Assembly: GCF_012935695.1 (NCBI RefSeq)
Contig: NZ_CP052859.1
Coordinates: 5,559,001-5,623,000, forward strand
DNA length: 64,000 nt
Direction: 5' to 3'
Source of the DNA: Pseudomonas sp. ADAK18
GTDB lineage: Bacteria; Pseudomonadota; Gammaproteobacteria; Pseudomonadales; Pseudomonadaceae
Shown one piece after another: positions 1 through 7,941 of this stretch. Position 1 is the first letter of the stretch, and each line of letters begins with the position of its first letter. The notes beneath the pieces were generated by a model. That model made no database searches and was not told where the DNA came from. It saw only the letters and a program-made list of their open reading frames with translations. Both the position numbers and the translations under genes were made by a program.

Positions 1-2
1 TC

Positions 3-803
3 CTGATTGACAGCCAGCACCTGAGCGCCAAGGCCGATGCAGGTGTCAGCCTGGACGACGGCGAGGCACGCGGCATTCATATGTCGCGGCTGTACCTGGC
101 GCTGGAAATGCTAGAGCAAGAAAGCCTGACACCTGCCCTGTTGCGCCAAGTGCTACAGCGCTTCCTCGACAGCCATGAAGGGTTATCCCACAACGCCTAC
201 CTGCGAATTCATGCGGACTTGCTGCTCAAACGACCAGCCCTGGTCAGTCCATTGGCCGGCTGGAAGTCCTATCCGGTGAGCATCGAAGCACGCCTTGAAA
301 ACCAGATGTTCCACGTGGAACTAAAAATTGACGTTACCTACTCCTCAACTTGCCCCTGCTCTGCCGCCCTGGCCAGGCAGTTGATTCAGCAGCAATTTAT
401 CGAGGACTTCGCCAACACCTCGTTGCAACATGAACACGTCCTGACCTGGCTCGGCAGCGCAAACGGCATCGTCGCCACGCCCCACAGCCAGCGCAGCAGT
501 GCGCAGCTACAGATCCATTTGCAAGACAACCAACAGACGCTGCCACTGACAGAACTGATCAACAATGCCGAAGCAGCCCTCGGCACCGCCGTGCAAACCG
601 CCGTGAAACGCGCGGATGAACAAGCCTTCGCCTTGGCCAACGGCCAGAACCTGATGTTCTGCGAAGACGCCGCCAGACGCCTTAACCTCGCCTTGAAACG
701 CTCGGATGCAGTCAAAGCCTTCCACCTGAAAGTGATCCACGCCGAAAGCCTGCACGCGCACGATGCCGTGGCTGAAAGCCGCTGGACGAGACCCTCCAAA
801 TGA
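3..803 (+). CDS. folE2: GTP cyclohydrolase FolE2 (type IB), 5' end cut by window edge
   Basis: Reading frame is open from base 3 without a start, so the gene begins before the window; the internal ATG at 81 is not the true start, because the upstream residues (DAGVSLDDGEARGIHMSR) are conserved FolE2 sequence. FolE2 converts GTP to dihydroneopterin triphosphate, the first step of folate synthesis. Unlike the zinc enzyme FolE it can use other divalent metals, so many bacteria express it under zinc limitation. The segment STCPCSAAL carries the family's metal/substrate cysteine. The stop overlaps the ATG of the downstream ABC ATPase by 4 bases (ATGA), so translation is probably coupled. Its neighbours are other paralogues typical of the Pseudomonas Zur regulon. 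Identity is very likely; Zur control is inferred, since the promoter lies outside the window. Confidence 0.95.
   Translation: MIDSQHLSAKADAGVSLDDGEARGIHMSRLYLALEMLEQESLTPALLRQVLQRFLDSHEGLSHNAYLRIHADLLLKRPALVSPLAGWKSYPVSIEARLENQMFHVELKIDVTYSSTCPCSAALARQLIQQQFIEDFANTSLQHEHVLTWLGSANGIVATPHSQRSSAQLQIHLQDNQQTLPLTELINNAEAALGTAVQTAVKRADEQAFALANGQNLMFCEDAARRLNLALKRSDAVKAFHLKVIHAESLHAHDAVAESRWTRPSK
307..322. other. parS-like ParB binding site inside folE2
   Basis: TGTTCCACGTGGAACT matches the Pseudomonas parS palindrome (TGTTCCACGTGGAACA, present perfectly at 60148) at 15 of 16 positions. It lies within the folE2 coding sequence, about 56 kb from dnaA. It could be a true outlying parS or chance; the 14-base core GTTCCACGTGGAAC is perfect, which is unlikely by chance. 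Confidence 0.6.
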
Positions 804-1468
804 TCACCTGCAAAGCACTGCGCTGGGGCGCTCCCGGTCAACCGCTGACGCCTGCCGTGGATTTCGAACTGGCCCAAGGCAGCCTCACCGGCGTGATCGG
901 CGCCAACGGCTCTGGCAAAAGCAGCCTGTTGAAAGTCATCGCCGGCTTGCAAAAGCCTCTCGCCGGAAAAGTCATCCTGAATGTTCCACGACGCGGCAGC
1001 CTGTCGTTCCTGCCCCAGCAACAACACCTGGACCGCCAGTTCCCCATCAACCTGCAAGAACTCGTGGCCGCAGGCTTCTGGGGCAGCAAACACACACCGC
1101 AACAACGCAGCCAGCGCCTGCAAGCCGTGTTGGAAGACTGGTGCCTGAGTGGCTTGGAGCACCGACCGTTGATGGCCCTTTCCGGCGGCGAACTGCAACG
1201 TGCCCTGCTCGCCCGCATGAGCCTGGCCGAGGCGCCAGTGCTGCTGCTCGACGAACCCCACGCCGCCCTCGACGAACAAGGCCAAATCCTGCTGTGGAAA
1301 CACATCCACGCCTGGCATGCCGAGGGCCGCACGTTGGTCGTGGTGTGCCATGACCTGGCTGCCGTGCGCCAACATATTCCTCAGGCACTGCTGATCAAAA
1401 GCAGCGGCTGCGTGCTGGCGCCCAGTAAAGAACTGATCCTCCAGCAACCGCAAACGCAGGTGGCGTGA
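800..1468 (+). CDS. Zinc/manganese-type ABC transporter ATP-binding protein
   Basis: ATPase subunit of a metal uptake ABC importer acting at the inner membrane with the permease and binding protein that follow. Walker A GANGSGKSS is at about residues 34-42, the signature LSGGELQRALLARM and Walker B VLLLDEPHAALD follow in order. At 222 residues it is a compact ATPase of the ZnuC/MntB/AztA type. It starts by ATGA overlap with folE2 and its stop overlaps the permease start by 4 bases. The context of zinc-sparing paralogues makes zinc the likely substrate. This may be the AztA-type secondary zinc importer rather than the primary ZnuC; the substrate itself cannot be proved from sequence. Confidence 0.9.
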   Translation: MITCKALRWGAPGQPLTPAVDFELAQGSLTGVIGANGSGKSSLLKVIAGLQKPLAGKVILNVPRRGSLSFLPQQQHLDRQFPINLQELVAAGFWGSKHTPQQRSQRLQAVLEDWCLSGLEHRPLMALSGGELQRALLARMSLAEAPVLLLDEPHAALDEQGQILLWKHIHAWHAEGRTLVVVCHDLAAVRQHIPQALLIKSSGCVLAPSKELILQQPQTQVA

Positions 1469-2334
1469 TGCACTTCACTGCCCACCTGTGGCTACCCTTC
1501 CACGACTTTGTGTTCATGCGCCGTGCCTTGCTTGGCGGCCTGGTCCTGGCCTGCAGCACGGCGCCACTCGGTGTGTTTCTGATCCTGCGCCGCATGAGCC
1601 TGATCGGTGACGCCGTGGCCCACGGCATCCTGCCCGGCGCCGCGCTGGGCTTCTGGTTTGCCGGCCTGAGTCTGCCCGCACTGACCATCGGTGGCCTCGG
1701 TGCCGGCCTGAGCATGGCCGGCCTCGCGGCGTGGATAACCCGTCGAACAGGACTGAAGGAAGACGCCAGCCTCGCCGCCATCTACCCGATTTCTCTGGCC
1801 AGCGGCGTGCTGATCCTCGGCATCGCCGGTAAACGTCTGGACCTGCTGCACCTGCTGTTCGGCTCGGCCCTGGCGGTAGATGGCCCGACCCTCACCGGCA
1901 TGCTCTGGGTTTCTGGTTTCAGCCTGATCGCCATGGCGCTGATCTACAAACCACTCTTGTTGGACACCCTCGACCCACTGTTCCTGCAAACCGTCAGCCG
2001 TCTCGGCCCACTGGCCCATGGCGTGTTCCTGACCCTGGTGGTGCTGAACCTGGTGATCGGCTTCCAGGCCATCGGCGCCTTGATGGTGGTCGGTTTGATG
2101 ATGTTGCCAGCCATTGCTTCACGCTTCTGGAGCCGGCGCCTACCGGTATTGATCGCGGTATCGGCCGCGCTGGGATGCCTGTCGGTGTGGCTTGGTTTGT
2201 TGCTGTCGTTCTACTACTCGCTGCCCAGCGGCCCGGCGATTGTGTTGGTGGCTGGCGGCTTGTACCTGCTGTCCGTGGTCTTCGGTCCGGTGCACGGCTT
2301 GCTGCGCCGCCCGCCTTTGCTTACATCCCAATGA
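1465..2334 (+). CDS. Zinc/manganese-type ABC transporter permease
   Basis: 289-residue polytopic membrane protein of the ABC-3 family, the channel subunit of a metal importer. The N-terminal half contains LIGDAVAHGILPGAALGF, the conserved ABC-3 motif near the first membrane segments, and about eight hydrophobic segments can be seen. The ATG overlaps the end of the ATPase gene (ATGA) and the stop is 11 bases before the binding-protein start. It would form a 2+2 complex with the upstream ATPase and receive metal from the periplasmic binding protein encoded next. Family assignment is firm; zinc as substrate is inferred from the folE2/hisI/carbonic anhydrase context. Confidence 0.9.
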   Translation: MMHFTAHLWLPFHDFVFMRRALLGGLVLACSTAPLGVFLILRRMSLIGDAVAHGILPGAALGFWFAGLSLPALTIGGLGAGLSMAGLAAWITRRTGLKEDASLAAIYPISLASGVLILGIAGKRLDLLHLLFGSALAVDGPTLTGMLWVSGFSLIAMALIYKPLLLDTLDPLFLQTVSRLGPLAHGVFLTLVVLNLVIGFQAIGALMVVGLMMLPAIASRFWSRRLPVLIAVSAALGCLSVWLGLLLSFYYSLPSGPAIVLVAGGLYLLSVVFGPVHGLLRRPPLLTSQ

Positions 2335-2345
2335 GGTGTTTCCCG

Positions 2346-3230
2346 ATGCGCGCTCTACTCGTGCTGTTCAGTGTATTGCTGCCGCTGTCGTTCGCGACTG
2401 CCCAGGCGGCCGACAAGCTTCAGGTGGTTACCAGCTTCAGCATCCTCAACGACATAACCCACCAGATCGGTGGCGATCATATTCAGATCAGTAACATGGT
2501 CGGCCCCGACGCCGACGCCCATACCTACGAACCAACACCCGACGACGCCAAGGCCTTGCTCAAGGCCCGACTGATCATCAAGAACGGCCTTGGTTTCGAA
2601 CCGTGGCTGGATCGTCTGGTCACCAGCACCGAGACCAAGGCCACCGTGGTCGCCGCCAGCAAAGGCGTGATCGCTCGCACCATGGAGGAAGATGGCGACA
2701 CCATTCCCGACCCTCACGCCTGGCACAACCTGGCCAACGCCGAAATTTATGTGAGCAACATCACCAAGGCGCTGATCGCGGCCGACCCGGCCAACAAGAC
2801 CGACTACCAGCACAACAGCCAGGTGTACCTGAAAGAGATCTACCGACTGCTGGCCGAAGCCAAGACCAAGTTGGGTTCGCTGCCACCGGGTAACCGTCGC
2901 ATCGTCACCTCCCATGACGCCTTCGGTTACCTGGGCCAGGCCTACGGCATCGACTTCATGGCACCTCAAGGCTTGTCCACCGAACGTGAGCCGTCGGCTG
3001 CCGAAGTCGCCGCGCTGATCACTCAGATCCGCAACGATCACGTCAAAGCCGTGTTCATGGAAAACATCAAGGACTCGCGCCTGCTCAAGCAGATTGCCGA
3101 CGAAAGTGGCGCTCACATCGGCGGCACGCTGTACTCCGATGCCTTGGCGGCAGAAGGTCCGGCCAGCACCTTTACCGGATTGTTCGAATACAACCTAAAC
3201 ACCTTGTACACCGCCCTGAGCAAGCCATGA
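2346..3230 (+). CDS. Periplasmic zinc/manganese-binding protein of ABC importer
   Basis: 294-residue cluster A-I solute-binding protein with a clear signal peptide ending around AQAA (residues 19-22). Likely metal ligands are His59 (DAHTYEP), His124 (DPHAW), His190 (TSHDAF) and Asp265 (LYSDAL), the usual His-His-His-Asp/Glu pattern. The His/acid-rich loop typical of ZnuA is absent, so it resembles AztC/MntC-like members more than canonical ZnuA. The start at 2346 was chosen because GAGG lies 9 bases upstream; an earlier in-frame ATG at 2331 overlaps the permease stop. Its end overlaps the hisI-like gene by 4 bases. Metal specificity is inferred from context. Confidence 0.88.
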   Translation: MRALLVLFSVLLPLSFATAQAADKLQVVTSFSILNDITHQIGGDHIQISNMVGPDADAHTYEPTPDDAKALLKARLIIKNGLGFEPWLDRLVTSTETKATVVAASKGVIARTMEEDGDTIPDPHAWHNLANAEIYVSNITKALIAADPANKTDYQHNSQVYLKEIYRLLAEAKTKLGSLPPGNRRIVTSHDAFGYLGQAYGIDFMAPQGLSTEREPSAAEVAALITQIRNDHVKAVFMENIKDSRLLKQIADESGAHIGGTLYSDALAAEGPASTFTGLFEYNLNTLYTALSKP

Positions 3231-3652
3231 CCCTGAGCATGCTCGATCTGGAAGAGGCTGCCTTGGGCAGCCGCTTTCCGCTCGACTCGGTGCTAGATGC
3301 CTTGCCGTGGAACAGCGATGGCCTGATTGCCGCCATCGCCCAGCAACGCGGCAGCGGCGAAGTATTGATGTTGGCCTGGATGAACCGTCAGGCCCTCAAT
3401 GAAACCCTGGCCACCGGGCAAGTCTGCTACTGGTCGCGCTCGCGCCAGCAACTGTGGCGCAAGGGTGAAACCTCCGGTCACCGCCAGCAACTGGTGGAGG
3501 CGCGCCTGGACTGCGATGGCGATGCGGTGCTGCTGATCGTCAACCAGCAAGGCCCCGCCTGCCATACCGGCCGACCCTCCTGCTTCTACAACGCCATCGC
3601 TGGCGGCGAAGTACACATCCTCACCGCGCCTCTCAAGGAACCTGCCGCATGA
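3227..3652 (+). CDS. hisI: HisI-like phosphoribosyl-AMP cyclohydrolase paralogue
   Basis: 141-residue protein with the full signature of phosphoribosyl-AMP cyclohydrolase, the third step of histidine synthesis. Asp95, Asp97 and Asp99 (DCDGD) fit the magnesium site; Cys96, Cys112 and Cys119 (CHTGRPSCF) have the 16- and 7-residue spacing of the three zinc cysteines known in the family. The usual biosynthetic hisI sits in a his operon, so this copy inside a metal-transport cluster is probably the zinc-limitation paralogue known from Pseudomonas Zur regulons. Oddly, all three zinc cysteines are kept, so any advantage under zinc limitation must come from affinity, dosage or use of another metal. 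Overlaps both neighbours by 4 bases. Confidence 0.9.
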   Translation: MTLSMLDLEEAALGSRFPLDSVLDALPWNSDGLIAAIAQQRGSGEVLMLAWMNRQALNETLATGQVCYWSRSRQQLWRKGETSGHRQQLVEARLDCDGDAVLLIVNQQGPACHTGRPSCFYNAIAGGEVHILTAPLKEPAA

Positions 3653-4209
3653 TCCGCAAGAACCCTTCCGGCGATCTGCCCGTCATTGCCGAATCGGCCT
3701 ACGTCGATAAGACCGCCATCATCTGCGGCAAAGTCATCATCGGCGAGAACGTCTTCGTCGGCCCCTACGCCGTGATCCGCGCCGACGAGGTCGACGCAAC
3801 CGGCGACATGGACCCGATCACCATTGGCGCCAACTCCAATATCCAGGACGGCGTGGTGATTCACTCCAAGTCCGGCGCCGCCGTCACCATTGGCGAGTTC
3901 ACCTCCATCGCCCACCGTTCCATCGTCCACGGCCCCTGCACCGTCGGTGATCGGGTGTTTATCGGCTTCAACAGTGTGCTGTTCAACTGCGCGGTCGGCG
4001 ATGGCTGCGTGGTGCGCCACAACTCGGTGGTCGACGGACGCGACTTGCCCGCCGCCTTCTACGTGCCCTCCACCACCCGCATCGGCCCCAACACCGACCT
4101 GTCGCAGTTCCCACCGGTAAGCGTCAGCGCCTCGGAGTTTTCCGAAGACGTGGCCCGCACCAACGTCGACCTGGTGCGTGGTTACAAAGCCCTGCAAAAC
4201 GAGTTCTGA
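3649..4209 (+). CDS. Gamma-class carbonic anhydrase family protein
   Basis: 186-residue left-handed beta-helix protein with repeating hexapeptides (for example ITIGANSNIQDGVVIHSK). Three histidines in the gamma-carbonic anhydrase arrangement are seen: His72 (VIHSKSG), His89 and His94 (IAHRSIVHG). These would bind the catalytic zinc or iron in a trimer interface and hydrate CO2 in the cytoplasm. In P. aeruginosa a homologous gene sits beside folE2 and a dihydroorotase paralogue in the zinc-responsive cluster, which matches the order here. Gamma enzymes can be more active with iron, which would suit a zinc-sparing role (inference). ATG overlaps hisI stop; the next gene begins 2 bases after its stop. 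Confidence 0.88.
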   Translation: MIRKNPSGDLPVIAESAYVDKTAIICGKVIIGENVFVGPYAVIRADEVDATGDMDPITIGANSNIQDGVVIHSKSGAAVTIGEFTSIAHRSIVHGPCTVGDRVFIGFNSVLFNCAVGDGCVVRHNSVVDGRDLPAAFYVPSTTRIGPNTDLSQFPPVSVSASEFSEDVARTNVDLVRGYKALQNEF

Positions 4210-4211
4210 CC

Positions 4212-5549
4212 ATGAGCCGCCTGCTGATCCGCAACGCCCGCCTGGTGAATGAAGGCCAGGAATTCGACGCCGACCTGCTCGTCGCCAATGGCCGCATCGA
4301 AAAGATCGCCAGCAGCATCGAAGGCGAAAACGCCCCCGTGGAAATCGACGCCCAAGGCCAATGGCTGCTGCCGGGGATGATCGACGATCAGGTGCATTTT
4401 CGCGAACCCGGCACGCCGGACAAAGGTAGTTTCTACAGCGAGTCCCGAGCCGCCGTCGCCGGTGGTATCACCAGTTTCATGGACATGCCCAACACTCGGC
4501 CGGCAACCCTGACGCTGGAAGCCTTGGCCGATAAAAAGCGGCGTGCCGCCCTGCATTCGGTGGCCAACTATGGTTTTCACTTTGGTGTGAGCAACGACAA
4601 CCTGGACACCGTCGCCGCACTCGATCCGCGTGAAGTGGCCGGGGTCAAAGTGTTCATGGGTGCTTCTACCGGCAATATGCTGGTGGATGATCCTCGGGTT
4701 CTGGAACGTCTGTTCGCCGAGGTGCCGACCATTCTCCTGGCGCACTGCGAACATACGCCAAGCATCCTGGCCAACGAGCAACGCCTAAGGAATCGGTTCG
4801 GCGACAGCATTCCTGCCGTCGCGCACCCACTGATTCGCGACGCCGAAGCGTGCTATCGCTCCTCTTCCCTCGCAGTGGAACTGGCCCGCCGCCACGGTAC
4901 TCGCCTGCACGTGTTGCACATCACCAGCGCGCGGGAGTTGGCGCTGTTCGAAGACAAACCCCTGGCGGAAAAACGCATCACCGCCGAAGTCTGCCTGCAC
5001 CATTTGCTGTTCGATGACCACGACTACGCGCGCCTCGGCCACCAGATCAAATGCAACCCGGCGATCAAGACTCGCGCCGACCGCAATGCCCTGCGCCTGG
5101 CCTTGTTGAGTGATCGCCTGGATGTGATTGGCAGTGATCATGCGCCGCATACCTGGGCGCAAAAACAGCTGCCATACCGCGAGGCGCCATCAGGCTTGCC
5201 GTTGGTGCAACATGCCCTGCCGGCACTGCTGGAACTGGTGGCCGACGGCCTGTTACCGCTGACCACGCTGGTGGCAAAAACCAGCCACCGCGTCGCCGAC
5301 CTATTCGCAATCCCCGACCGTGGCTACCTGCGAGAAGGCTACTGGGCCGATCTGGTGCTGATCAAACCCGAGCCTCATGGCAAGCCTGTCAGCAGCCAGC
5401 CGATCCTCGCCCGCTGCGGTTGGACACCTTTCGCCGAACGCAGCTTCCGTCACAGCGTCAGCAGCACCCTGGTTTCCGGCCACCTGGCCTGGCACGACGC
5501 GCGGGTGCACGACAGTTGCCAGGGCTTGCCTCTGCATTTCCAGCGTTAA
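4212..5549 (+). CDS. Dihydroorotase paralogue (PyrC-like, Zur-cluster type)
   Basis: 445-residue cyclic amidohydrolase of the class I dihydroorotase type, the enzyme that closes carbamoyl aspartate to dihydroorotate in pyrimidine synthesis. Metal-site elements: DDQVHFREPG (residues 58-67), probable carbamylated Lys146 (GVKVFMG), His178, His236 and Asp309 (GSDHAPH). The first motif usually reads DxHxH; here Gln60 replaces the first zinc-binding histidine while His62 remains, so the metal site may hold one metal or a different one. This substitution is visible directly; its meaning is inference. It closes the zinc-limitation operon. Its stop TAA overlaps tail-to-tail with the stop of the DUF3617 gene on the other strand. 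Confidence 0.88.
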   Translation: MSRLLIRNARLVNEGQEFDADLLVANGRIEKIASSIEGENAPVEIDAQGQWLLPGMIDDQVHFREPGTPDKGSFYSESRAAVAGGITSFMDMPNTRPATLTLEALADKKRRAALHSVANYGFHFGVSNDNLDTVAALDPREVAGVKVFMGASTGNMLVDDPRVLERLFAEVPTILLAHCEHTPSILANEQRLRNRFGDSIPAVAHPLIRDAEACYRSSSLAVELARRHGTRLHVLHITSARELALFEDKPLAEKRITAEVCLHHLLFDDHDYARLGHQIKCNPAIKTRADRNALRLALLSDRLDVIGSDHAPHTWAQKQLPYREAPSGLPLVQHALPALLELVADGLLPLTTLVAKTSHRVADLFAIPDRGYLREGYWADLVLIKPEPHGKPVSSQPILARCGWTPFAERSFRHSVSSTLVSGHLAWHDARVHDSCQGLPLHFQR

Positions 5550-6067
5550 GCGCGAGGTTTGACGGTGCCGCAATTGCTGCCCAGCCACTGCGCACTCGTG
5601 TCCAGGCTGCCGTTTTGCTGAATGCCTGTGGCATTGAACGTACCGTTAACCGTGGTAGTGAATTCCTTCTGGCTCTGGAATGTCGCCACGCCAGTACCCT
5701 GGGCTTTCGGGCAGCTGAAACGGAACTTCCACTGGTTGCCGGTCTTGTCGGTCACTTCCTGCTTACAGCCTGATTGCGGGTCGGTCAGCGGGATTGAATC
5801 GGACGCCACCTGGGCGGGTGTCAGGCAGACCTGAACCCCTTTGCCGGCCATGGTGATGCCTTGCTTTTCCAGCATCGCGCGCTGTTCCGGGGTCATCTGT
5901 TGCTTCAGTTGACCGAGGATCAGTGAGAGATCCGGCAGGGCCTGGTTATCGACTTTCATGTTGCTGGTGGTCAATTCCCACAAGCCCGGCGCCAACATCT
6001 GCGCGTGTGCCGCCACCGGCAGCGATAAACCAATAACCATGGCCAAACCAAGCAGACGAGCCTTCAT
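5546..6067 (-). CDS. DUF3617 domain periplasmic protein
   Basis: 173-residue secreted protein with a typical signal peptide (hydrophobic run LLGLAMVIGLSLPVAAHA, cleavage after AHA). The mature part starts with LAPGLWELTT, typical of DUF3617 proteins, and has cysteines at VQVCLTP, SGCKQE, FSCPKA and SNCGT, likely two disulfides in the periplasm. Function of the family is unknown. Start chosen at 6067 because AGGAG lies 7 bases upstream; a start six codons earlier lacks this. It is convergent with the dihydroorotase gene and divergent from the cardiolipin synthase, so it is probably a single-gene unit with its promoter between 6068 and 6197. Confidence 0.8.
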   Translation of the reverse strand: MKARLLGLAMVIGLSLPVAAHAQMLAPGLWELTTSNMKVDNQALPDLSLILGQLKQQMTPEQRAMLEKQGITMAGKGVQVCLTPAQVASDSIPLTDPQSGCKQEVTDKTGNQWKFRFSCPKAQGTGVATFQSQKEFTTTVNGTFNATGIQQNGSLDTSAQWLGSNCGTVKPRA

Positions 6068-6197
6068 CGGGTAACTCCTGGACAATTGTCGGCGTTAGAC
6101 GCCGCAAAGCCGCCAGTGTTGCACAGCAAATAAAATAGCGACATTCATGGCCGAACATGGTCTGTTACGCATTGGATTGTCAGGAGTAACGTTCTCC

Positions 6198-7637
6198 ATG
6201 GATTTTTTTGGCCCGCACCTGCTCGGCTATTTCATTGCCACGCTGCACTTTTTGGGCACCCTCGCCGCCATCCACGCGGTGCTGACCGTCAGGACCGCCC
6301 AAGGCTCGATTGCCTGGGCCCTGTCCTTGATGTTCATCCCTTACCTCACGCTGATCCCCTACCTGATCTTCGGTCGAAGTACCTTCGACGCCTATATTCA
6401 GGCGCGCCGTCAGGCCAACCAGGAAATGCACAAGGCAATCACCGAGCTGAACTGGCGGCCTTGGGTCGAGGAAGCGCTGGCCGCCCGTAATTCCCGCGCC
6501 TATGCGTCCTTGCGAGCCATGCCCAAATTGGGCCGCATGCCTTGCCTGGCGAACAATCAGGTGCGCTTGCTGATCAATGGCGACGCCACCTTCGGCGCGA
6601 TTTTCGAAGCAATTCGTTCGGCGAAAACTGCAGTATTGGTTCAGTTTTTCATCATTCACGACGATGAACTCGGCCGCCAACTGCACACCCTGCTCAAGGA
6701 AAAAGCCGCCGAAGGCGTCGCCATTTACGTGCTCTACGATCGCATTGGCAGCCATTCCCTGCCCCACAGATATGTGCAATCACTGCGGGACGCCGGGGTT
6801 CAGGTGAAGGCGTTCGCCACCCGCAGTGGCTGGCTCAATCGCTTCCAGGTCAACTTCCGTAACCACCGCAAGATCGTCGTGGTCGATGGCATCACCGGAT
6901 TTGTCGGCGGCCACAACGTGGGTGATGAATACATGGGCAAGAGTCCGCCCCTGGCGCCCTGGCGTGATACTCACGTGCAGGTCAGCGGCCCGGTGGTGGC
7001 GTGCCTGCAGGAATCGTTTGCCGAAGACTGGTTCTGGGCGGCGCGGGAACTGCCGCCGCTGCTCCTTCCGGACACCTACCCGGATGACGGCGTGCTCTGC
7101 CAATTGCTGGCCAGCGGCCCGGCCGATCCCTATGAAACCTGCTCGCTGTTTTTCGTCGAGGCGATTCATGCGGCCACCGAGCGAGTGTGGATCACCAGCC
7201 CGTACTTTATCCCCGATGAAGCGGTATTTTCGGCGCTGAGGCTGGCGGTATTACGCGGGGTGGATGTGCGCTTGCTGCTGCCGTCGCGACCTGATCACCG
7301 CATCGTCTACGCCGCCTCCAGCCTGTACGCCATTGAAGCGGTGCGCGCCGGAGTGCGGGTGTTCCGCTACACGCCGGGCTTCCTGCACCAGAAAGTGGTG
7401 TTGGTGGACAGCGAGATCAGCGCCATTGGCAGTGCCAACCTGGACAACCGCTCGTTCCGGCTCAACTTCGAAGTGATGTTGCTGACGGTGGATGAAGCCT
7501 TTGCCAGCGAAGTGGAAAAAATGCTGCTGGACGACTTCGCCCTGGCCCATGAAATCAGCCAAGAAGAAAACCGCGAGACCCACCGCCTACAACAACTGGG
7601 CATGCGGGTCGCGCGGCTTATTTCACCGATTTTGTAG
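6198..7637 (+). CDS. cls: Cardiolipin synthase ClsA-type
   Basis: 479-residue inner-membrane enzyme that condenses two phosphatidylglycerols to cardiolipin and glycerol. Two N-terminal membrane segments are followed by two phospholipase D HKD motifs: [10 protein letters not shown] and [10 protein letters not shown], each H-x-K-x4-D, with downstream GGHNVGDEY and GSANLDNRS. Start at 6198 fits CAGGAG 11 bases upstream and the usual family length; an in-frame ATG 17 codons earlier has no such support. It stands alone between a divergent DUF3617 gene and a REP/IS110 region. Identity is firm; E. coli has three synthases and this one fits ClsA by its membrane anchor. Confidence 0.95.
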   Translation: MDFFGPHLLGYFIATLHFLGTLAAIHAVLTVRTAQGSIAWALSLMFIPYLTLIPYLIFGRSTFDAYIQARRQANQEMHKAITELNWRPWVEEALAARNSRAYASLRAMPKLGRMPCLANNQVRLLINGDATFGAIFEAIRSAKTAVLVQFFIIHDDELGRQLHTLLKEKAAEGVAIYVLYDRIGSHSLPHRYVQSLRDAGVQVKAFATRSGWLNRFQVNFRNHRKIVVVDGITGFVGGHNVGDEYMGKSPPLAPWRDTHVQVSGPVVACLQESFAEDWFWAARELPPLLLPDTYPDDGVLCQLLASGPADPYETCSLFFVEAIHAATERVWITSPYFIPDEAVFSALRLAVLRGVDVRLLLPSRPDHRIVYAASSLYAIEAVRAGVRVFRYTPGFLHQKVVLVDSEISAIGSANLDNRSFRLNFEVMLLTVDEAFASEVEKMLLDDFALAHEISQEENRETHRLQQLGMRVARLISPIL

Positions 7638-7655
7638 GCTCACCCCGAAACACAT

Positions 7656-7740
7656 GTGGGAGCGGGCTTGCTCGCGAAGGCGGTGGGTCAGTCAGATATG
7701 TACCAACTGATCCACCGCCTTCGCGAGCAAGCCCGCTTGT
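7656..7740. repeat. REP doublet (REPIN), right arm interrupted by an IS
   Basis: Two inverted copies of the Pseudomonas REP core (GTGGGAGCGGGCTTGCTCGC at the left and its complement ending GCAAGCCCGCT at 7737) enclose a partly symmetric centre, so the whole can fold into one long hairpin. The right arm stops at GCCCGCT; the expected continuation CCCACA is found about 1.2 kb away at 8914, on the far side of the IS110 element. Such REPINs are spread by a RAYT transposase encoded elsewhere (family knowledge). Confidence 0.9.
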
Positions 7741-7752
7741 ATGCTAGGACTT

Positions 7753-7900
7753 GAAGGGAGGAGAAGGGACAAAGCCCGATTCTGACTGTTGGCGCAGTAC
7801 AGACCGTGGGAGATTTCGCCCCTCCTCCTTTCACCCAAGCGCCGATAAAGAATGCATCTGGCTATGACCGACGATAGGAACAAGCCTGCGCCTCTGGGTG
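7753..7900 (+). ncRNA. Predicted IS110 bridge RNA (target and donor loops)
   Basis: Two stem-loops lie between the IS left end and the transposase start. Target loop: stem 7753-7763 with 7822-7832 (11 pairs, one G-U), inner hairpin 7782-7788 with 7795-7802. Its left side holds AAGCCCG (7772-7778), identical to the left half of the REP target; its right side holds GTGGGAG (7806-7812), the complement of the right half CTCCCAC. Donor loop: stem CACCC/GGGTG (7832-7836 with 7896-7900) and GCGC/GCGC (7839-7842 with 7888-7891), with AGAAT (7849-7853) matching the right end of the IS (8907-8911) and ACAAG (7880-7884) complementing CTTGT at the left junction. This is the layout described for IS621-type bridge RNAs. 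Structure and pairing were found by eye. Confidence 0.65.
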
Positions 7901-7941
7901 AGCCCTTCAAGTGCTCAAAACCTTAGCCCGGAGTAAGTCCC

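Noticed and set aside
386..1453. Long minus-strand frame of 355 codons opposite folE2 and the ABC ATPase
   Set aside because: It is antisense to two clearly identified genes and its residues show no family pattern; high-GC codon use produces such shadows.
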